Shown: positions 6,287-6,314 of the stretch, piece after piece
Layout: each line of letters starts with the position of its first letter
How positions within the stretch are numbered: the stretch's first letter is position 1
Source of the DNA: an uncultured Oscillospiraceae bacterium
GTDB taxonomy: Bacteria; Bacillota; Clostridia; Oscillospirales; Acutalibacteraceae
NCBI GenBank assembly: GCA_900546895.1
Contig: UREO01000181.1
Coordinates: forward strand, 1-6,314
DNA: 6,314 nucleotides
Direction of reading: 5' to 3'
Notes under the pieces: generated by a model
What the model saw: only the letters and a program-made list of their open reading frames with translations
Told to the model about the DNA's origin: nothing
Databases searched by the model: none
Translations under genes and position numbers: made by a program

Positions 6287-6314
6287 CTGTCTCTTATACA
6301 CATCTGACGCTGCC
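6287..6314 (-). other. Nextera (Tn5) Read 1 adapter remnant, non-biological
   Basis: Positions 6287-6305 are the reverse complement of the 19-bp Tn5 mosaic end (CTGTCTCTTATACACATCT), followed by GACGCTGCC, the start of the Read 1 adapter in reverse complement. With the Read 2 adapter at the other end, this marks a single complete tagmentation fragment whose insert is 48-6286. Confidence 0.97.

Overview
The window is one tagmented library fragment. Nextera/Tn5 adapter sequence sits at both ends (1-47 and 6287-6314), so the biological insert is 48-6286. The insert looks chromosomal and comes from a low-to-mid GC Gram-positive bacterium, most likely a clostridial Firmicute (Oscillospirales/Ruminococcaceae-like). 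This rests on strong GGAGG ribosome sites, TTG and GTG starts, TATAAT promoters with TGn extensions, and a paired M16 peptidase operon of the Firmicute ymfF/ymfH type. The taxonomic placement is inference; no rRNA or other marker is present.

Layout. The left part (48-916, + strand) is the last 288 codons of uvrA, the DNA-damage recognition ATPase of nucleotide excision repair, cut just after its second Walker A motif. An AT-rich gap with a weak terminator candidate follows. Next is a small AT-rich minus-strand gene for a 61-residue, two-helix membrane protein of unknown function (1014-1199). A strong Rho-independent terminator (1249-1295) separates it from an EamA/DMT-type transporter, also on the minus strand (1310-2221, TTG start). 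A divergent intergenic region (2222-2427) carries two convincing extended -10 promoters, one for the transporter and one for the operon to the right.

The right part is a co-directional run on the + strand. It holds two M16 peptidase-family genes overlapping by 4 bp (ymfF-like, then ymfH-like), then lgt (prolipoprotein diacylglyceryl transferase), then the start of folD (methylene-THF dehydrogenase/cyclohydrolase), which the right adapter cuts off after 52 codons. The M16 pair divides the active site: YmfH has the zinc motif HYLEH, and YmfF lacks it but keeps an Arg/Tyr pair, as expected for a heterodimeric M16B enzyme. Lgt is complete and has an unusual acidic C-terminal tail of about 60 residues.

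Assessment: most of this is ordinary housekeeping sequence. I did not find a convincing undescribed system. The points most worth a second look are the uncharacterised small membrane protein, the role of the M16 pair next to lgt, the acidic Lgt tail, and a possible RNA hairpin over the lgt ribosome site. The adapters should be trimmed before the sequence is used.
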